A stretch of DNA of 64,000 nucleotides from Tessaracoccus oleiagri (lineage in GTDB: Bacteria > Actinomycetota > Actinomycetes > Propionibacteriales > Propionibacteriaceae), in contig NZ_FNGP01000001.1 in the NCBI RefSeq assembly GCF_900103275.1, positions 124,001 through 188,000 of the forward strand, written 5' to 3'. A program made the translations under genes and the position numbers. Every line of letters starts with the position of its first letter. Positions within the stretch are counted from its first letter, which is position 1. The notes beneath the pieces were generated by a model, which saw only the letters and a program-made list of their open reading frames with translations, was not told the DNA's origin and did not search any database. Positions 9,138 through 17,346 of this stretch are shown piece after piece.

Positions 9138-9776
9138 TCAGGCCAGGTGCGCAGCCATCAACGGAGACATGCCCTCGGCCCTGCCGGGGGCATCTTCGTC
9201 CCCACAGTCGGCGAGCCAGTTGGCGAGCATCTGGTAGCCGCCGACGGTGAGCACCGACTCGGGATGGAACTGGACGGCCTCGACGAGGTCGGTCCGGTGG
9301 CGCACGGCCATGACGACGCCCGACTCGGTACGCGCCGTCACCTCCAGCTCCTCGGGCAGGGTCGACTCCACCAGCGCGAGGGAGTGATAGCGGGTCGTGG
9401 AGACGGGCGACGGCAGACCGCGGAACACGCCCGCCCCGTCGTGGAAGACGTCGGAGACCTTGCCGTGCAGCTGCTCGGGGGCACGGTCCACCACACCCCC
9501 GTACGCCACGGCCATGGCCTGCAGGCCGAGGCACACCCCGAACAGCGGCCGCACGCCGGCGAGGCGGCGCACCACGTCGACGCACACCCCCGCGGCCTCC
9601 GGGGTGCCGGGGCCGGGCGAGATCAGCACCCCGTCGTAGGGCCCGAACCAGTCCTGGGACGCGAACCGTTCGTCGTCATTGCGCCACACCTCGACGTCGG
9701 CGCCGAGCTGCTGCAGGTACTGGACGATGTTGTAGACGAACGAGTCATAGTTGTCGATCACGAGAATGCGGGCCAC
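9138..9776 (-). CDS. pabA: Glutamine amidotransferase, aminodeoxychorismate/anthranilate synthase component II
   Basis: 212 residues. Class I glutamine amidotransferase: the nucleophilic cysteine is in FGVCLGLQAM, and the His-Glu dyad is in QFHPES. It supplies ammonia to a chorismate-using partner for folate (PabB) or tryptophan (TrpE) synthesis. The partner is not in the window; in actinobacteria the copy next to pknB is annotated trpG or pabA, so specificity stays open. GTG 9776 (MARILVIDNYDSF) is chosen as start; a CACAAT hexamer six bases upstream has leaderless geometry. A second in-frame GTG lies two codons upstream at 9782. Confidence 0.9.
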   Translation of the reverse strand: MARILVIDNYDSFVYNIVQYLQQLGADVEVWRNDDERFASQDWFGPYDGVLISPGPGTPEAAGVCVDVVRRLAGVRPLFGVCLGLQAMAVAYGGVVDRAPEQLHGKVSDVFHDGAGVFRGLPSPVSTTRYHSLALVESTLPEELEVTARTESGVVMAVRHRTDLVEAVQFHPESVLTVGGYQMLANWLADCGDEDAPGRAEGMSPLMAAHLA

Positions 9777-9849
9777 GGGCACATTGTGCCACCCTCGACC
9801 GGCTCCTCCCTCCCGATCCCTGGGCGAGCGGAGCGCGTCGACGGGCACG

Positions 9850-9855
9850 TACGAT
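9850..9855 (+). promoter_or_regulatory. Leaderless -10 element of the DUF881 gene
   Basis: TACGAT hexamer ending six bases before the ATG at 9862, so transcription should begin at or next to the start codon. No Shine-Dalgarno sequence is present, which supports leaderless translation. Confidence 0.6.
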
Positions 9856-9861
9856 GGCGGG

Positions 9862-10614
9862 ATGAACCGGTTGACGCGCCTACGGTCGCCGCTGAAGCGA
9901 CAGCAGCGCCCCCGCACCCCCGCGGGGCGCGTGACGTCGGTGCTCGTCTTCGTCGTGTCCGGCCTGTTCATCGCGGTGTCGGCGATCACTGCCCAGGGCA
10001 CGGACCTGCGCAGCGACCGCAACGTCACGCTGCGCGACCTGATCACCGAGCAGGGCCTCCTCAACTCGCAACTGCAGACGCAGATCGACGAGGTGCGGCA
10101 GGAGGTCTCCTCGCTGTCGGGGCAGGACCTGGGCCTCGGGCAGCTGCAGCGGAACCTCGACGAGGCCGCCACCGCAGCGTCGGTGCGCCCCGTCGTCGGG
10201 CCCGGACTGCGGGTAGTGCTCACGGACGCGCCCAACGACGTGAAGCCGCCCGGCGTGAGCGACGACAGCCTCGTGGTGCACCAGCAGGACATCCAGGCGG
10301 TGGTGAACGCGCTGTGGGACGGGGGCGCGGAGGCCATGACGATCCAGGGCCAGCGCGTGATCTCGACCACGGGCATCAAGTGCGTGGGCAACACCGTCGT
10401 GCTGCACGGCGTCCCTTACGCGCCGCCCTACGTGATCGAGGCGATCGGCGACCAGGACCGGATGCAGGCGAGCCTGGCGAGCGCCCCGGCGGTGCAGATC
10501 TACCGACAGTACGTCGAGGCGTACGGCCTGGGCTACAGCGAGCAGCGCCGGGACTCGATCGAGATGCCCGGTTTCGTCGGTTCGCTGGGCATCGACGTCG
10601 CGCGCCGCCCCTGA
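9862..10614 (+). CDS. DUF881 family membrane-anchored protein
   Basis: 250 residues. A basic N-terminus and one transmembrane helix (about residues 26-46) precede a coiled-coil stretch (LITEQGLLNSQLQTQIDEVRQEV) and the DUF881 domain with GPGLRVVLTDAP, DDSLVVHQQDIQAVVNALW and AEAMTIQGQRV blocks. DUF881 proteins lie next to crgA and division genes across actinobacteria; their biochemical role is unknown, though a structural role in division is suspected. ATG 9862 is chosen because a leaderless promoter points exactly at it. Transcribed divergently from pabA and towards crgA. Confidence 0.87.
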   Translation: MNRLTRLRSPLKRQQRPRTPAGRVTSVLVFVVSGLFIAVSAITAQGTDLRSDRNVTLRDLITEQGLLNSQLQTQIDEVRQEVSSLSGQDLGLGQLQRNLDEAATAASVRPVVGPGLRVVLTDAPNDVKPPGVSDDSLVVHQQDIQAVVNALWDGGAEAMTIQGQRVISTTGIKCVGNTVVLHGVPYAPPYVIEAIGDQDRMQASLASAPAVQIYRQYVEAYGLGYSEQRRDSIEMPGFVGSLGIDVARRP

Positions 10615-10646
10615 CGCGCGACTAGGAGACTTTGCGGCGGCTGAAC

Positions 10647-10652
10647 TAGGCT
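10647..10652 (+). promoter_or_regulatory. Probable -10 element of crgA
   Basis: TAGGCT hexamer 24 bases before the crgA GTG. It would give a leader of about 17 nt that carries the AAGGAGG ribosome site at 10665-10671. No clear -35 is seen. Confidence 0.5.
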
Positions 10653-10675
10653 GTCCGGCGACACAAGGAGGAAAT

Positions 10676-10960
10676 GTGCCGGAATCGCGAGTGCGCAAGA
10701 GCGCCGAGAAGAAGAAGCTGGCCAAGTCGAGGCACGAGGCGGCCGAGCAGAAGCGCGAGACCGCGCGGCTGGCCCCCGGCGGCCGCAACTGGGTGCCGTG
10801 GGTCTTCGTGCCCGTGGGCCTCCTCGGCGTCATCTGGATGGTCGTGTGGAACCTGGCGGGCCGCTCCGTCCCGTTCATGCAGGCGCTCGGCAACTGGAAC
10901 CTCGCCATCGGCATCGGCCTCATCATCGCGAGCTTCTCGCTGATGACCCTCTGGAAGTAG
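10676..10960 (+). CDS. crgA: Cell division protein CrgA
   Basis: 94 residues: a basic cytoplasmic N-terminus (VRKSAEKKKLAKSRHEAAEQKRE) and two transmembrane helices (about residues 40-60 and 72-92), the standard CrgA architecture. CrgA is a small septum protein that helps recruit PBPs and modulates FtsZ-ring dynamics. The GTG at 10676 is used because the AAGGAGG ribosome site ends four bases before it; the overlapping ATG at 10674 opens a different, non-CrgA frame. Position downstream of the kinase locus and DUF881 gene is conserved in actinobacteria. Confidence 0.95.
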   Translation: MPESRVRKSAEKKKLAKSRHEAAEQKRETARLAPGGRNWVPWVFVPVGLLGVIWMVVWNLAGRSVPFMQALGNWNLAIGIGLIIASFSLMTLWK

Positions 10961-10980
10961 CCGCCGGCCCCGTCCGGCCC

Positions 10981-11030
10981 CTCCGGTGGGAGACCTTGCA
11001 CCAAGCTCGGTGCAATCCGTCCCACCGGAG
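10981..11030. terminator. Two-step hairpin between crgA and lysS
   Basis: An 11-bp perfect outer stem (10981-10991 with 11020-11030) encloses a second 7-bp stem (TTGCACC with GGTGCAA, 10996-11002 and 11009-11015) separated by a 4x4 internal loop. There is no U-run, so it may be a rho-assisted or bidirectional terminator, or a stabilising hairpin for crgA mRNA. Confidence 0.55.
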
Positions 11031-11082
11031 ACCCCGGCCAGCCCCCCACCCGCTCGAGGGGAGGGAAACGGGCGCCACGGGA

Positions 11083-11088
11083 TAGGAT
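11083..11088 (+). promoter_or_regulatory. Leaderless -10 element of lysS
   Basis: TAGGAT hexamer ending seven bases before the GTG at 11096. The geometry favours GTG 11096 over the upstream ATG 11087, which lies inside the hexamer. Confidence 0.6.
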
Positions 11089-11095
11089 GCGACGC

Positions 11096-12601
11096 GTGAC
11101 TGAAGACCTGACCGCGCCCCTGGACTCTGAACAGACCGCCATCCGCAAGGAGAAGCGAGCCCGGATGCTCGACGCCGGGATCGAGCCCTACCCGGCCGAC
11201 CTGAAGCGCAGTCACACCCTCTCCGAGGTGCGCGAGGGCTGGAAGCACCTCGAAACCGGCGAGGAGACCGACGACGTCGTCACCATCGGCGGCCGCGTCG
11301 TCTTCATCCGCAACACCGGCAAGCTCGCGTTCGCGACGCTGCAGGACGGCTTCACCCCCGAGAGCAACGGGGAGCGGCTCCAGGTCATGCTGTCGCTGGC
11401 CGAGGTCGGTGAGGAGGCCTTGGCCGCGTGGAAGTCCGACGTCGACCTGGGCGACCACGTGTGGGTCCAGGGCCGCGTGATCGTCTCCAAGCGAGGCGAG
11501 CTGTCGGTGATGGCCGGCGAGTGGAAGATGGCGTCGAAGGCGCTCCGGCCCCTTCCGGTCCTGCACAAGGACCTCTCCGAGGAGGCCCGGGTCCGACGGC
11601 GCTACGTCGACCTCATCGTCCGCGACGAGGCCCGCGACATGGTGCGCAAGCGCTCCGCCATCACGCGCTCGGTCCGCGAGACGCTCTACGCCCAGGGCTA
11701 CATGGAGGTGGAGACCCCGATCCTCCAGCTGATGCACGGCGGCGCCGCGGCACGCCCCTTCGGCACCCACATCAACGCCTTCGACATCGACGTGACCCTG
11801 CGGATCGCGCTCGAGCTGCACCTCAAGCGCACCATGGTGGGCGGCGCCGACCGGATCTTCGAGCTGGGACGGGTGTTCCGCAACGAGGGCATCGACTCGT
11901 CGCACTCCCCCGAGTTCACCATGCTGGAGGCGTACCAGGCGTGGGGCGACCAGGTGACGATCGCCCAACTCACCAAGGACATCTTCCTCGCCGCGGCCGA
12001 CACCGTCGGGACCCGCCAGATCGAGACCCCGAAGGGCGTCATCGACCTGGACGGCGAGTGGAAGTGGCTGCCGGTGTTCCCGGCGCTGTCCGACGAGCTC
12101 GGCACCGAGATCACCGTCGACACCCCCGTCGAGGAGCTGCAGCGGCTCGCGGAGCAGCGTGAGGTCGAGTACGACCCCAAGTGGGAGCCCGGCAAGCTGG
12201 TCATGGAGCTGTTCGGCGAGCTCGTCGAGCCGCAGCTGATCCAGCCGACGTTCGTGTGCGACTACCCGAAGAATGCGCAACCGCTCGCCCGGATCAACAA
12301 GGAGGACCCGGGCAAGGTGCTCGCGTGGGACCTGATCGTCGGGGGCATGGAACGTGGCACGGGCTTCACCGAGCTCGTCGACCCGGTGATCCAGCGGGAG
12401 GTGCTCACCGAGCAGTCGCTGAAGGCCGCGGCCGGCGACCCCGAGGCGATGCGCCTCGACAACGACTTCATCGAGGCGCTCGAGTACGGCGTGCCGCCAA
12501 TGGGCGGCCTCGGTATCGGCATCGACCGCCTGATGATGTTGCTCACCGGCGTGGGGATCAGGGAGACGATCCTCTACCCGCTGCTGCGCCCGGGCCACTA
12601 A
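11096..12601 (+). CDS. lysS: Lysyl-tRNA synthetase, class II
   Basis: 501 residues from GTG 11096 (MTEDLTAPLDSEQTAIRKEK). An N-terminal OB-fold anticodon-binding domain (about residues 55-170) precedes the class II core with motif 2 around FRNEGIDSSHSPEFTMLEAY and motif 3 GLGIGIDRLMMLLTG at the C-terminus. It charges tRNA-Lys. The GTG start is selected because TAGGAT seven bases upstream gives a leaderless transcript. Stands alone between crgA and the sugar ABC operon, with no tRNA gene nearby. Confidence 0.95.
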   Translation: MTEDLTAPLDSEQTAIRKEKRARMLDAGIEPYPADLKRSHTLSEVREGWKHLETGEETDDVVTIGGRVVFIRNTGKLAFATLQDGFTPESNGERLQVMLSLAEVGEEALAAWKSDVDLGDHVWVQGRVIVSKRGELSVMAGEWKMASKALRPLPVLHKDLSEEARVRRRYVDLIVRDEARDMVRKRSAITRSVRETLYAQGYMEVETPILQLMHGGAAARPFGTHINAFDIDVTLRIALELHLKRTMVGGADRIFELGRVFRNEGIDSSHSPEFTMLEAYQAWGDQVTIAQLTKDIFLAAADTVGTRQIETPKGVIDLDGEWKWLPVFPALSDELGTEITVDTPVEELQRLAEQREVEYDPKWEPGKLVMELFGELVEPQLIQPTFVCDYPKNAQPLARINKEDPGKVLAWDLIVGGMERGTGFTELVDPVIQREVLTEQSLKAAAGDPEAMRLDNDFIEALEYGVPPMGGLGIGIDRLMMLLTGVGIRETILYPLLRPGH

Positions 12602-12615
12602 AGCCGCCCCCCTTA

Positions 12616-12644
12616 TTGCCACGTCACCCGCATCTGTGTACTGT
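12616..12644 (+). promoter_or_regulatory. Promoter of the beta-glucoside ABC operon
   Basis: A -35 TTGCCA (12616-12621) and -10 TACTGT (12639-12644) are separated by exactly 17 bp. Predicted start of transcription is near 12651, directly before the first LacI operator, so repressor binding would block elongation or promoter clearance. Confidence 0.75.
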
Positions 12645-12657
12645 GGTGCACACCCAA

Positions 12658-12671
12658 TGAGAGCGCTCTCA
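12658..12671. promoter_or_regulatory. LacI-family operator 1
   Basis: Perfect 14-bp palindrome TGAGAGCGCTCTCA just downstream of the predicted transcription start. It carries the central CG step typical of LacI operators and resembles the CebR box (TGGGAGCGCTCCCA) with A/T substituted at the third position of each arm. Confidence 0.85.
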
Positions 12672-12688
12672 GCTTCGGCTGACAAGAA

Positions 12689-12702
12689 TGAGAGCGCTCT
12701 CG
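12689..12702. promoter_or_regulatory. LacI-family operator 2
   Basis: Second copy, TGAGAGCGCTCTCG, starting 31 bp after the first (three helical turns). The last base departs from symmetry. Both boxes lie between promoter and ribosome site of the binding-protein gene; the likely ligand is the LacI protein encoded at 17347-18351. Confidence 0.82.
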
Positions 12703-12724
12703 CACACAGACAAAGGAGTTAACC

Positions 12725-14029
12725 GTGCGTCGCACCTTCCGAACCCTCGCCGCCCTCGCAAGCGCCGGGGCCCTACTCGCGGGCTGCTCCGGCAGCAACA
12801 CCACCGACCCCGACGCGGAGGGTTCCGCGACCGGTGCCGCAGGCGGCGAGCAGATCACGCTGTCCGTCGCCACCTTCAACGAGTTCGGCTACGAGGAACT
12901 CGTCGAGGAGTACATGGACCTGAACCCGGGCATCAAGGTCGAGCACAAGAAGGCGGCCACCTCCAACGAGGCCCGCGACAACATGAACACCCGGCTCGCC
13001 GCCGGCTCCGGGCTCGCCGACGTGGAGGCCATCGAGGTCGACTGGCTGCCCGAGCTCATGCAGTACCCCGACCAGTTCGTCGACCTCGCCAGCCCTGACG
13101 TGGAAGGTCGCTGGCTCGACTGGAAGACCGAGGCTGCCACCGTCGACGGGAAGCTGATCGGCTACGGCACCGACATCGGCCCCGAGGCCGTGTGCTACCG
13201 CGCCGACCTCTTCGAGGCGGCCGGCCTGCCCAGCGACCGCGAGGAGGTGGCCTCCCTGCTCGAGGGCGACTGGGACACCTACTTCGAGGTCGGCAAGGAC
13301 TTCGTCGCCAAGTCCCGCGGCGTGGCCTGGTTCGACTCCGCCGGCGCCACCTACCAGGGCATGATCAACCAGCTCGACACCCCGTTCGAGAACACCGACG
13401 GCACCCCGATCCCGCTCGAGGAGAACGAGGCCATCAAGGACGTCTACTCGCGCGTGCTCCAGGCCTCCGTCGACGAAGGCCTCTCCGCCGGGCTCGCCCA
13501 GTGGAGCGAGGACTGGACCAACGGGTTCCAGTCCGACAAGTTCGCGACGATGCTCTGCCCCGGCTGGATGCTGGGCGTCATCGAGGGCAACGCCAAGGGC
13601 GTCGAGGGCTGGGACATCGCCAACGTCTTCCCGGGCGGCGGCGGCAACTGGGGCGGCTCCTACCTCACCGTCCCCGCCCAGGGCGAGCACCCCGAGGAGG
13701 CCAAGGCCCTCGCCGCCTGGCTGACCGCCCCCGAGCAGCAGATCAAGGCGTTCCAGGCGAAGGGCACGTTCCCGTCGCAGGTCGAGGCGCTGGAGAGCCC
13801 CGAGCTGCTGGGCGCCACCAACGAGTTCTTCAACGACGCGCCCGTCGGCGAGATCCTCGCCGAGCGCGCCAACGCCGTCTCGGTCACCCCGTTCAAGGGC
13901 CCGAACTTCTTCGCCATCACCACGATCGTCACCGACGCGCTGACCCGCGTGGACGTCGATGGCACGGACGACGCCGACTCCTCCTGGCAGAAGGCGCTCG
14001 AGTCCTACTCGGCGCTCGGCCTGAGCTGA
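12725..14029 (+). CDS. Sugar ABC transporter substrate-binding lipoprotein (CebE-like)
   Basis: 434 residues. A lipoprotein signal with lipobox LAGC places the lipidated cysteine at residue 21, followed by a Ser/Thr/Asp-rich tether and a family 1 extracellular solute-binding fold (ITLSVATFNEFGYEELVEEYMDLNPGIKVE). It captures oligosaccharide outside the membrane. GTG 12725 follows an AAAGGAG ribosome site. The downstream permeases, beta-glucosidase and LacI repressor match the Streptomyces cebEFG-bglC-cebR set, so cellobiose or another beta-glucoside is the probable ligand. No ATPase gene is present; a shared MsiK-type ATPase elsewhere is likely. Confidence 0.9.
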   Translation: MRRTFRTLAALASAGALLAGCSGSNTTDPDAEGSATGAAGGEQITLSVATFNEFGYEELVEEYMDLNPGIKVEHKKAATSNEARDNMNTRLAAGSGLADVEAIEVDWLPELMQYPDQFVDLASPDVEGRWLDWKTEAATVDGKLIGYGTDIGPEAVCYRADLFEAAGLPSDREEVASLLEGDWDTYFEVGKDFVAKSRGVAWFDSAGATYQGMINQLDTPFENTDGTPIPLEENEAIKDVYSRVLQASVDEGLSAGLAQWSEDWTNGFQSDKFATMLCPGWMLGVIEGNAKGVEGWDIANVFPGGGGNWGGSYLTVPAQGEHPEEAKALAAWLTAPEQQIKAFQAKGTFPSQVEALESPELLGATNEFFNDAPVGEILAERANAVSVTPFKGPNFFAITTIVTDALTRVDVDGTDDADSSWQKALESYSALGLS

Positions 14030-14034
14030 TCCCG

Positions 14035-14071
14035 TCGGGGGTGGCGACGGGTACACCGTCGCCACCCCCGA
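14035..14071 (+). terminator. Intercistronic hairpin after the binding-protein gene
   Basis: A perfect 16-bp stem (14035-14050 with 14056-14071) with a 5-nt loop begins five bases after the stop codon and is followed by the next ribosome site, without a U-run. Such hairpins typically stabilise the binding-protein message or attenuate read-through so that the receptor exceeds the permeases. Confidence 0.8.
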
Positions 14072-14088
14072 TCCAACTAGGAGTGAAC

Positions 14089-15018
14089 GTGCAGAGCTTG
14101 ACCTGGCGCCAGCGGCTGAGCCGCCTCGACGTGAAGTTGTCGCCCTACCTCTACATCAGCCCCTTCTTCCTGCTGTTCTTCGTCGTCGGACTCTTCCCCC
14201 TGCTCTACACGGCCTGGGTGTCCCTCCACGACTGGCACCTCATCGGCGGCCAGGGCGAGATGATCGGGTTCGCCAACTACGTGGCGGTGTTCGACCAGCC
14301 CAACTTCTACCGGGCGCTGCGGAACACCTTCTCGATCTTCATCCTGTCGTCGGTGCCGCAGATCATCGCGGCGATCCTCATCGCCTACTTCCTCGACACC
14401 AACCTGCGGGCGAAGACCTTCTGGCGGATGGGCGTGCTGCTGCCCTACGTCGTCGCCCCGGTGGCGGTGTCGATGATCTTCTCGAAGATCTTCGCCGACC
14501 AGTCGGGTGCCGCGAACGCGCTCCTGGCGATGTTCGGCGCCGACCCGATCGGCTGGCACGCGGACCCGTTCTGGGCCCACGTCGCCATCGCGACGATGGT
14601 GAACTTCCGCTGGACGGGCTACAACGCCCTGATCTTCCTCGCGGCGATGCAGGCCATCCCGCGCGAGGTCTACGAGGCGGCCATAGTCGACGGCGCGCGT
14701 CGCTGGCGGACGTTCTTCTCGGTGACCGTGCCGATGCTCAAGCCCACGATCATCTTCGTCGTCATCACCTCGACGATCGGCGGCCTGCAGATCTTCGACG
14801 AGCCGAGAATGTTCGACACCATGGGCACCGGCGGCGCCGACAAGCAGTGGCTCACGCTCACCATGTACATCTACGAGCTCGGCTGGGGCGCACAGAAGAG
14901 CTTCGGCCGCGCGGCCGCCGTCTCGTGGATCCTGTTCGCGATCATCGTCGTGATCGGCGCCATCAACTTCTTCATCACGCGACGAATCGCGTCGTCCGGC
15001 GGCAAGGGGGACCTCTGA
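14089..15018 (+). CDS. Sugar ABC transporter permease (MalF/CebF-like)
   Basis: 309 residues with six predicted transmembrane helices and the EAA-loop signature YEAAIVDGARRWRTFFSVTVPMLKP that docks on the ATPase. Start GTG 14089 is five bases after AGGAG; an in-frame GTG two codons upstream is too close to that site. The stop overlaps the ATG of the next permease gene by one base. It forms the membrane channel with the 15018 permease for uptake of a probable beta-glucoside. Confidence 0.9.
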   Translation: MQSLTWRQRLSRLDVKLSPYLYISPFFLLFFVVGLFPLLYTAWVSLHDWHLIGGQGEMIGFANYVAVFDQPNFYRALRNTFSIFILSSVPQIIAAILIAYFLDTNLRAKTFWRMGVLLPYVVAPVAVSMIFSKIFADQSGAANALLAMFGADPIGWHADPFWAHVAIATMVNFRWTGYNALIFLAAMQAIPREVYEAAIVDGARRWRTFFSVTVPMLKPTIIFVVITSTIGGLQIFDEPRMFDTMGTGGADKQWLTLTMYIYELGWGAQKSFGRAAAVSWILFAIIVVIGAINFFITRRIASSGGKGDL

Positions 15019-15932
15019 TGTCCAGAATGTCTGGCCCGATGGCCCAACAGCTGGTGGGCAAGGGCGCCGCACGCGCCATCCACCGTCGCGAGCGTCAGTC
15101 CTTCGGGGTGAACAAGCGCCCGTCGTGGACCACCTACGCGGTTCTCGTGGCCGTGCTCCTCGTCTCCATCTACCCGATCTACTTCACGGTCCTCCTGGCC
15201 TCCTCGGACGCCGCGACGATCGCCCGCAACCCGATCCCCTCCCTGGTCCCGGGCCCCAACTTCTTCGACAACGTCTCCCGCGTCCTGGGGTCGGACATCA
15301 AGTTCTGGACCGCGCTCGCCAACTCGACCATCGTCGCCGTCGTCACGTCGGTGTCCGTCGTGTTCTTCGCCACGCTCGCCGGCTTCGCCTTCTCCAAGCT
15401 GCGGTTCCGCGGTCGCAACGGGCTCTTGGTCTTCGTGATCGCGACGATGGCCGTGCCGACCCAGTTGGGCGTGGTGCCGCTGTTCATCCTCATGAGCGAA
15501 CTCGGCTGGGTGGGCAAGCTGCAGGCGGTCATCGTGCCCGGCATGGTGACGGCGTTCGGCGTGTTCTGGATGACCCAGTACCTGCGCGACGCGCTGCCGT
15601 TCGAGCTCATCGAGGCGGCCCGGGTGGACGGGGCGTCGATGATCCGCACCTTCTGGTCGGTGGCGCTGCCGGCGGCAAAGCCTGCCGCCGCGATGCTGGC
15701 GCTGTTCACGTTCGTCGGTTCGTGGACCAACTTCTTCTGGCCGTTCATCATCCTCGGATCGGCCAACCCGACGCTGCCGGTGGCGCTCCAACTCCTCCAG
15801 GCGTCGTACTTCAAGGACTACTCACTCATCATGGCGGGCGTGGTCGTCGCGACCCTGCCGCTCATCGCCGTGTTCGTCGTCGCCGGACGCCAACTCGTCG
15901 CCGGCATCATGCAAGGAGCTGTAAAGGGATGA
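15018..15932 (+). CDS. Sugar ABC transporter permease (MalG/CebG-like)
   Basis: 304 residues. After a ~40-residue basic cytoplasmic N-terminus come six transmembrane helices; the EAA loop is IEAARVDGASMIRTFWSVALPAAKP. It pairs with the preceding permease. Start ATG 15018 overlaps the upstream stop (TGATG), and its own stop overlaps the beta-glucosidase ATG by three bases, so the operon is tightly coupled. Confidence 0.9.
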   Translation: MSRMSGPMAQQLVGKGAARAIHRRERQSFGVNKRPSWTTYAVLVAVLLVSIYPIYFTVLLASSDAATIARNPIPSLVPGPNFFDNVSRVLGSDIKFWTALANSTIVAVVTSVSVVFFATLAGFAFSKLRFRGRNGLLVFVIATMAVPTQLGVVPLFILMSELGWVGKLQAVIVPGMVTAFGVFWMTQYLRDALPFELIEAARVDGASMIRTFWSVALPAAKPAAAMLALFTFVGSWTNFFWPFIILGSANPTLPVALQLLQASYFKDYSLIMAGVVVATLPLIAVFVVAGRQLVAGIMQGAVKG

Positions 15933-17338
15933 CCATCCACCGATTTCCGCAGGACTTCCTCTGGGGAAGCGCGACCGCCGCGTTCCAGATCGAGGGCGCA
16001 GCACTCGAGGACGGCCGGAGGGACTCCATCTGGGACACGTTCTGCCGGGTCCCGGGCGCGATCGTGAACGGCGACGACGGGTCCGTGGCGTGCGACCACT
16101 ACCACCGGATGCCGCAGGACGTCGCGCTCATGAAGGAGCTCGGGCTGCAGGTCTACCGCTTCTCGAGCTCGTGGGCGCGTGTCCGGCCCGACGACCGCGA
16201 GTTCAACCCCGCCGGGCTCGACTTCTACTCCCGCCTGGTCGACGAGCTGCTCGGCGCGGGCATCCGCCCCTGGATCACGCTGTACCACTGGGACCTCCCG
16301 GCCGCGATCCCCGGCGGCTGGACCAACCGCGACACCGCCCACCGGTTCGTCGAGTACGCCGAGAAGATGGCGGAGACCCTGGGCGACCGCGTACAGGACT
16401 GGACGACGCTGAACGAGCCGTGGTGCTCGTCGCTGCTCTCCTACGCCGGCGGCGAGCACGCCCCCGGCCACACGGACCCGCGCGAGGCGGTCGCGGCCGT
16501 CCACCACCTCCACCTCGCCCACGGCCTGGCCACGCGCCGACTGCGCGAGGTGCTGCCCGATGACGCCAGCGTCGGCCTGACGCTGAACTTCACGGTCGCC
16601 GACCCGGTGGACCCGGACTCACCCACCGACCGGGAGGCTGCCCGCCGGATCGACGGCCTGCAGAACCGGCTCTTCCTCGACCCGATCTTCCGCGGCGCCT
16701 ATCCGGACGACGTGCTCGCGGACCTTAATGGGCTCGGGCTCGAGTCGCACATCCGCGACGGCGACCTCGAGACGATCAGCACCCCGATCGACTGGCTGGG
16801 CGTCAACTACTACAACGGTGCCGCCGTCACCGGCAGCCCGGACAACGGCCCCGCGCCGTCGCCGGAGGCCAACGGGCGCCGCGTCGGCAACCCGAACATC
16901 GGCTCGGAATGGGTGGAGTTCGTCCCCCGGGGCCTCCCGGTGACGGACATGGGATGGGAGATCCAGCCCGACGGGCTCCGCCGCCTCCTCGAGCGCCTGC
17001 ACGTCGAGTACACCGGCCCCGCCGATATCGGGATGTACGTCACCGAGAACGGCTGCGCGATGCCCGACCGGGCGGACGAGGACGGCTTCGTCGACGACCA
17101 GGACCGCATCGGCTACCTTCGCGGGCACTTCATCGCCGTCGAGGAGGCAATCGCGCAGGGCGCCGACGTCCGCGGCTACTTCGTCTGGTCCCTGCTGGAC
17201 AATTTCGAATGGGCGTGGGGATACGACAAGCGATTCGGTATCGTTCGCGTGGACTACGAGACGCTGGAGCGCACGCCCAAGGCGTCGGCCCTGTTCTACC
17301 GAGACGTCATCGCCGCCAACGCGGTCGAGGAGGAGTGA
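15929..17338 (+). CDS. GH1 beta-glucosidase (BglC-like)
   Basis: 469 residues, full length for glycoside hydrolase family 1. The N-terminus FPQDFLWGSATAAFQIEGA is diagnostic; acid/base Glu163 lies in TLNEPW and nucleophile Glu373 in YVTENGCA. No signal peptide, so it cleaves imported cellobiose or beta-glucosides in the cytoplasm. The start overlaps the permease stop, and an AAAGGG ribosome site precedes it. Substrate preference among gluco/galacto/fucosides cannot be read from sequence. Confidence 0.94.
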   Translation: MTIHRFPQDFLWGSATAAFQIEGAALEDGRRDSIWDTFCRVPGAIVNGDDGSVACDHYHRMPQDVALMKELGLQVYRFSSSWARVRPDDREFNPAGLDFYSRLVDELLGAGIRPWITLYHWDLPAAIPGGWTNRDTAHRFVEYAEKMAETLGDRVQDWTTLNEPWCSSLLSYAGGEHAPGHTDPREAVAAVHHLHLAHGLATRRLREVLPDDASVGLTLNFTVADPVDPDSPTDREAARRIDGLQNRLFLDPIFRGAYPDDVLADLNGLGLESHIRDGDLETISTPIDWLGVNYYNGAAVTGSPDNGPAPSPEANGRRVGNPNIGSEWVEFVPRGLPVTDMGWEIQPDGLRRLLERLHVEYTGPADIGMYVTENGCAMPDRADEDGFVDDQDRIGYLRGHFIAVEEAIAQGADVRGYFVWSLLDNFEWAWGYDKRFGIVRVDYETLERTPKASALFYRDVIAANAVEEE

Positions 17339-17346
17339 CCCAGCCC

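Noticed and set aside
10981-11030. Hairpin before lysS considered as a T-box or other tRNA-sensing leader
   Set aside because: lysS appears leaderless from 11096, the hairpin lies upstream of its -10, and no T-box consensus sequence is visible.
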